Shown here: piece by piece, positions 60,512 through 64,000 of the stretch
Layout of the letters: each line of letters opens with the position of its first letter
Position numbering within the stretch: the stretch's first letter is position 1
Assembly: GCF_004342485.1 (NCBI RefSeq)
Contig: NZ_SMBU01000005.1
Span: 156,649-220,648, forward strand
Source: Roseateles saccharophilus
GTDB taxonomy: Bacteria; Pseudomonadota; Gammaproteobacteria; Burkholderiales; Burkholderiaceae_C
Direction: 5' to 3'
DNA length: 64,000 nucleotides
Position numbers and translations under genes: made by a program
Notes under the pieces: model-generated
The model's database searches: none
What the model saw: the letters and a program-made list of their open reading frames with translations, nothing else
Told to the model about the DNA's origin: nothing

Positions 60512-63010
60512 GTGCCCGCCTTCGTCATCCGAATCGTCCTCGCCGCGCTGGCCCTGCTGGCACTGGGTTCCGCCCCCGCCCTAGCCGCCACGGACGACAG
60601 CGACGGCGCCCGCGTCATCGTCAAGTTCAAGGCCCTGGGCCCGCTGATGCGCGTCGCCCGCGAGCGCGGCGATGTCGGCCCCCAGCAGGCCGCCACACTA
60701 GCGGCCCGCCACGGCCTCAGCCTCGTCGACGGCCGCATGATCGACGCGCGCAGCCAGGCCCTGCACGGCGACAGGACGCTCAGCTCCGCCGCCCTGGCCG
60801 CCCGGCTCGCCAAAGACGCCGACGTCGAATACGCGGTGCCCGACGAGCGCCGCCACGCGCTCGCGCTGCCGAACGACCCTCTGCTACCCGCCAGCTCCGG
60901 CGCGGCCCTGGCCGCCGGCCAGTGGTATCTGCAGCCCGCGGACACGACGCTGGTCGCGGCCATCAACGCGGCGGGCGCCTGGGCCATCACGACGGGCGCC
61001 AGCAGCCTCGTCGTCGCCGACGTCGACACCGGCGTGCTCTTCAACCACCCCGACCTGAGCAACAAGCTGCTGGCGGGCTACGACTTCATCGCCTCGGTCA
61101 GCATCTCGGGCGACGGCGACGGCCGCGACGCGGACCCGACCGACCCCGGCGACTGGACGACGGCCGGCCAGTGCGGCAGCGGCCAGGCGGCCACCAGCAG
61201 CAGCTGGCATGGCACGCAGACGGCCAGCATCATCGGCGCGCAGACCAACAACGGCATCGGCATGGCCTCGGTGGGCTACAACGTCATGGTGCTGCCGGTG
61301 CGCGTGCTCGGCAAATGCGGCGGCACCGACTCGGACATCATCGCCGGCATGCTCTGGGCCGGCGGCCTGAGCAGCGTGCCCGTGGCCAACCCCAACCCGG
61401 CCAGAGTCATCAACCTGAGCCTGGGCGGCAGCGGCAGCTGCAGCGCCGCCTACCAGGACGCCATCAACCAGCTCATTGCCGCCGGCGTCAGCATCGTCGT
61501 CGCGGCCGGCAACGACGAGGGCCTGGCCGTCGGCGTGCCGGCCAACTGCACCGGCGTCATCAGCGTGGCCGGCCTGCGCCATGTCGGCACCAAGGTCGGC
61601 TTCTCCAGCATCGGCCCCGAGGTCGCCATCGCCGCGCCCGGCGGCAACTGCGTCAACTCGACGGGTGCCTGCCTCTACCCCATCCTGACCGCCACCAACA
61701 CCGGCACGACGACGGCCAGCAGCACCGGCTACACCTACAGCGACAGCAGCAACTACTCGGTCGGCACCAGCTTCGCGACACCCATGGTCTCGGGTGCCGT
61801 CGCACTGATGCTGTCGGTCAACCCCTCGCTCAAGCCGGCCCAGGTCAAGTCGCTGCTGCAGTCGTCGGCGCGCAGCTTCCCGGCCCAGCCCCTGGGCAGC
61901 AGCGTGCCGATCTGCACGGCGCCCACGACGGTCGCACAGGACGAGTGCTATTGCACCACTTCCACCTGCGGCGCCGGCATGCTCGACGTGGGCGCCGCCG
62001 TCGCCGCCGCGGCCAGCCTGGCGACGCCCACCGCCGCCATCACGCCCAGCGCGACGACGGTGGCCGCCGGCACGACGGTGAGCCTGGACGGCAGCGGCTC
62101 GACGGCACCGGGCACGCAGGCCATCACCGGCTGGCAATGGACGATCACCAGCGGCAGCACCATCGCCAGCTTTGGCGGCGCCAGCAACGTGGCCACGGCC
62201 AGCCTGAAGACGAGCGGCATCGGCAGCGTCACCGTGCAGCTGACCGTCACCGACAGCGCCGGCCTGCAGGCCTCGCACACCCAAACCATCACCGTCACGG
62301 CGCCTGCCGCGCCGGCGGTCGGCATCGTCGCCTCGGCCAGCGCCGTGGCTGCCGGCACGGCGGTCAGCTTCGACGGCAGCAGTTCCAAGGCCGCGACGGG
62401 CTTCGCCATCGCCGGCTATCAGTGGAGCGTCGCGCCGAGCAGCGGCAGCCCCAGCAACCTCGCCAGCTTCAGCAGCGCGACCAATGCCGCAACGGCCACC
62501 GTCGCGACGCTGGGCAGCGGCAGCGGCAGCTTCGTCGCCACGCTGACCGTGACCGACTCGCTCGGCCAGACCAGCAGCGCGAACACGACGGTCACCGTCA
62601 CCGCGCTTGGGCCGACCGCCAGCATCAGCCCGTCGGCGACGACGGTGGTGGCCGGCAACAACGTCACGCTGGACAGCACCGGCTCCAGCGCGCCGGCCGG
62701 CCGCACGCTGGCGGGCTACCAGTGGAGCCTCACCAGCGGCAGCGGCATCGCGGCCTTCAGCGGCAGCACGACGGGGTCGAGCGCGACCGTGACGACCAGT
62801 GCGGCCGGCAGCTTCACCCTGCAGCTGACGCTGACCGACAGCGCCGGCGCGCAGGCGACCAAGACGCAGACGATCACGGTGACCGCGGCCGCCACGACGG
62901 CGGGCGGCTCGTCGGGTGGGTCGAGCAGTGGCGGTGGTGCGATGTCGGGGCTGTGGCTGCTGGCCCTTGCCGGCGCGGCAGCGATGGTTGCTCGGAGGCA
63001 AGGCCGCTGA
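60512..63010 (+). CDS. Subtilase (S8) with Ig/PKD-like repeats and a GlyGly-CTERM-like tail
   Basis: An 832-residue exported protease starting at GTG 60512 (GGAG upstream). Signal peptide to about 26 (ALALLALGSAPALA). Short propeptide, then the catalytic domain with D172 (VVADVDTGVLFNHP), H233 (SWHGTQTASII) and S420 (YSVGTSFATPMVSG); the triad is intact and paired cysteines are present. After about 505 come three Ig/PKD-like repeats, each with SPSATTV...VSLDGSGS-type openings and a WQW/YQW core. The tail has a Gly/Ser run (GGSSGGSSSGGGAMSGLWLL), a membrane helix and Arg-rich end MVARRQGR. This fits the GlyGly-CTERM sorting signal processed by rhombosortase. Confidence 0.93.
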   Translation: MPAFVIRIVLAALALLALGSAPALAATDDSDGARVIVKFKALGPLMRVARERGDVGPQQAATLAARHGLSLVDGRMIDARSQALHGDRTLSSAALAARLAKDADVEYAVPDERRHALALPNDPLLPASSGAALAAGQWYLQPADTTLVAAINAAGAWAITTGASSLVVADVDTGVLFNHPDLSNKLLAGYDFIASVSISGDGDGRDADPTDPGDWTTAGQCGSGQAATSSSWHGTQTASIIGAQTNNGIGMASVGYNVMVLPVRVLGKCGGTDSDIIAGMLWAGGLSSVPVANPNPARVINLSLGGSGSCSAAYQDAINQLIAAGVSIVVAAGNDEGLAVGVPANCTGVISVAGLRHVGTKVGFSSIGPEVAIAAPGGNCVNSTGACLYPILTATNTGTTTASSTGYTYSDSSNYSVGTSFATPMVSGAVALMLSVNPSLKPAQVKSLLQSSARSFPAQPLGSSVPICTAPTTVAQDECYCTTSTCGAGMLDVGAAVAAAASLATPTAAITPSATTVAAGTTVSLDGSGSTAPGTQAITGWQWTITSGSTIASFGGASNVATASLKTSGIGSVTVQLTVTDSAGLQASHTQTITVTAPAAPAVGIVASASAVAAGTAVSFDGSSSKAATGFAIAGYQWSVAPSSGSPSNLASFSSATNAATATVATLGSGSGSFVATLTVTDSLGQTSSANTTVTVTALGPTASISPSATTVVAGNNVTLDSTGSSAPAGRTLAGYQWSLTSGSGIAAFSGSTTGSSATVTTSAAGSFTLQLTLTDSAGAQATKTQTITVTAAATTAGGSSGGSSSGGGAMSGLWLLALAGAAAMVARRQGR

Positions 63011-63082
63011 ATAACACTTGTCGGCCGCCAAGGGCGGTGCAGGATTTAGCGAAACCCTCGCCCGTTCTCCCCCGCGGGTGGC

Positions 63083-63271
63083 CTACAAGCTCTTGCCTTG
63101 GCGTTTGGCAGCCTCATAGCCGGCTACAAATATGTCTCTGGCTGCCGGCTCCATCGCCCAATCCCATGAGTCCTGGAATTCCTCCCAGGCTTCTTCAACC
63201 GGATCCGTGTTGCGCGGTCGATCACTCCACTTCATCAACTTGGCAAGCAAGCCATCCACGAATCCTGTCAT
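63083..63271 (-). CDS. Small acidic hypothetical protein
   Basis: I place the start at ATG 63271, giving 62 residues with MTGFVDGLLAKLMKWSDRPR and a Trp-rich acidic middle (EEAWEEFQDSWDWAMEP), then a DIFVAGYEAAKRQ ending of the kind seen in many short phage or envelope-related proteins. No domain recognised. The frame is open upstream to 63367, but that part would cross the putative transposon end. Spacing to the IS suggests the upstream region may have been changed by insertion (inference). Confidence 0.5.
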   Translation of the reverse strand: MTGFVDGLLAKLMKWSDRPRNTDPVEEAWEEFQDSWDWAMEPAARDIFVAGYEAAKRQGKSL

Positions 63272-63288
63272 CCTATTTCCGGCAGTTG

Positions 63289-63306
63289 AGCCCACCGAAT
63301 TGGGCT
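63289..63306 (+). repeat. Short inverted repeat ahead of the transposase
   Basis: AGCCCA (63289-63294) and TGGGCT (63301-63306), with TT/AA pairs outside a G-G mismatch. It lies about 50 bp upstream of the transposase start and could be part of the left end of the element or a hairpin that limits read-through into it. Confidence 0.35.
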
Positions 63307-63354
63307 GAACGCCAATGCTGACGCGGGCTGCAAGCGATCGGTGACACTCACCCG

Positions 63355-64000
63355 ATGGGTGAAGCACGACGCAAGCGAGAGCGGGCTGTTTCGGCCGCAG
63401 TGGGTGGCGACGAGCCGATGGTGGTGGACACGCTGGGCGGGCGCATGCATGTGCGCTGGGACGAGGGTGCGGCGGCCACGCCCAACGGGCAGTTGGTGTT
63501 CTTCGCCGAGTTTCTGGCCGCCGCGGGCGTGTTCGACCGCTGGGTTGAGGCCTGCCCGCTGGCGTACACCAGTCCGAATGCGCCGGGCAAGCGAGACGTT
63601 CTGGGCACGCTGGTGCTGGCGATTCTGGCCGGCCACAAGCGCTATGCGCATGTCACGGCGCTGCGCGGTGATGCGGTGGCCTCGCAGGCGCTGGGGATGA
63701 ACAAGGTGGTCAGCGAGGACGCGCTGCGCCGGGCCCTGCAGCGCATCGACGAGCCCAGTAGCGAAGCGTGGCTGCGCCCGGCGCTGCTGGACTCGGTGCG
63801 CGAGGCGCTGGATCGGCCGTGGGTGCTGGACATCGACGCCAGCATCAAGCCGCTGTACGGGCGCCAAGAAGGCGCGGAGCTGGGCTACAACCCGCACAAG
63901 CCGGGGCGACCCAGTCATGTGCTGCACACCTACTGGGTGGGCAACCTGCGCCTGGTGCTGGACGTGCAGCTCAATCCCGGCAAGCAGCACACCTCGGTCC
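63355..64000 (+). mobile_element. DDE transposase of an insertion sequence (3' end outside window)
   Basis: 215 codons are visible from ATG 63355 and the frame is still open at the window edge. The N-terminal part (VFDRWVEACPLAYTSPNAPG, LGTLVLAILAGHKRYAHVTA) resembles IS4/IS1380-like transposases. A DDE-type core begins at WVLDIDASIKPLYGRQEGAE with LGYNPHKPGRPSH and TYWVGNLRLVLDVQLNPGKQ; the first catalytic Asp is in LDIDASIK. The family is by resemblance and not certain. No disabling stop or frameshift is seen in the visible part. Confidence 0.8.

Overview
The window reads as a GC-rich chromosome segment of a betaproteobacterium in the Burkholderiales. The closest fit is the Roseateles/Mitsuaria/Rubrivivax/Leptothrix group. 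The evidence is gene content and order: a complete dcw start (mraZ-rsmH-ftsL-ftsI-murE-murF-mraY-murD-ftsW), engB-cytochrome c4-resB-ccsB, groESL behind a CIRCE element, a DUF1631 protein, PEP-CTERM and GlyGly-CTERM type surface proteins, and a G-rich dispersed repeat typical of this order. The genus is inference. I saw no tRNA, 5S/16S/23S rRNA, CRISPR array, prophage or replication origin.

Layout. 1-9345 (minus strand): the cell-wall/division operon, with very short overlaps between most genes, driven by a TTGACC/TAAAGT promoter that overlaps a four-repeat MraZ-type operator. 9440-10823 (plus): a decayed ccoG piece coupled to a frameshifted Crp/Fnr-type regulator, apparently a relic of a cbb3-oxidase locus. 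10866-19397: a MocR-type regulator, a chemoreceptor, a secreted chalcone-isomerase-like protein, a hybrid sensor kinase, an alpha carbonic anhydrase and a Bcr/CflA exporter. 19473-19920 (minus): RNase P RNA, divergent from cysK. 20876-26362 (minus): a secreted serine protease coupled to a membrane FHA protein, then a LysR-pyrC-NYN-DUF3025 string joined by 4-nt overlaps, whose last member is broken. 26451-31517: an SDR gene, the gltIJKL glutamate/aspartate importer and its LysR regulator. 31717-36457: an orphan PEP-CTERM protein, then a LysR gene divergent from a beta-alanine-type aminotransferase and mmsA. 36824-40596: a subtilisin-like protease, a DUF4382 remnant and groESL. 41077-48043: a DUF1631 gene, engB, cytochrome c4 and the System II cytochrome c maturation pair. 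48049-57935: two diguanylate cyclases with inhibitory-site motifs flank an Lrp regulator, a fused indolepyruvate:ferredoxin oxidoreductase and a DinB protein; an orphan branched-chain-amino-acid-type binding protein follows. 58060-63010: an unusual proline/asparagine-rich lipoprotein, an Lrp/LysE pair, and a large subtilase with three Ig/PKD-like repeats and a GlyGly-CTERM-like tail. 63083-64000: a small acidic protein and a DDE transposase cut by the window edge.

How the genes work together. The first 9 kb makes peptidoglycan precursors and the septal synthase under MraZ control. The glt block imports acidic amino acids. The aminotransferase and mmsA form a two-step beta-alanine (or related) catabolic route under a divergent LysR gene. 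cytochrome c4, ResB and CcsB couple a c-type cytochrome to its haem-attachment machinery.

The most notable feature I can support is gene erosion at several intergenic sites: ccoG, a Crp/Fnr gene, DUF3025, DUF4382, and a TPR-like piece after groEL. Some dispersed or palindromic elements lie near genes of interest. I found no clearly new multi-gene defence or biosynthetic system. The best candidates for something under-described are the protease/FHA membrane pair, the NYN gene wedged into the pyrC string, and the asparagine-repeat lipoprotein.
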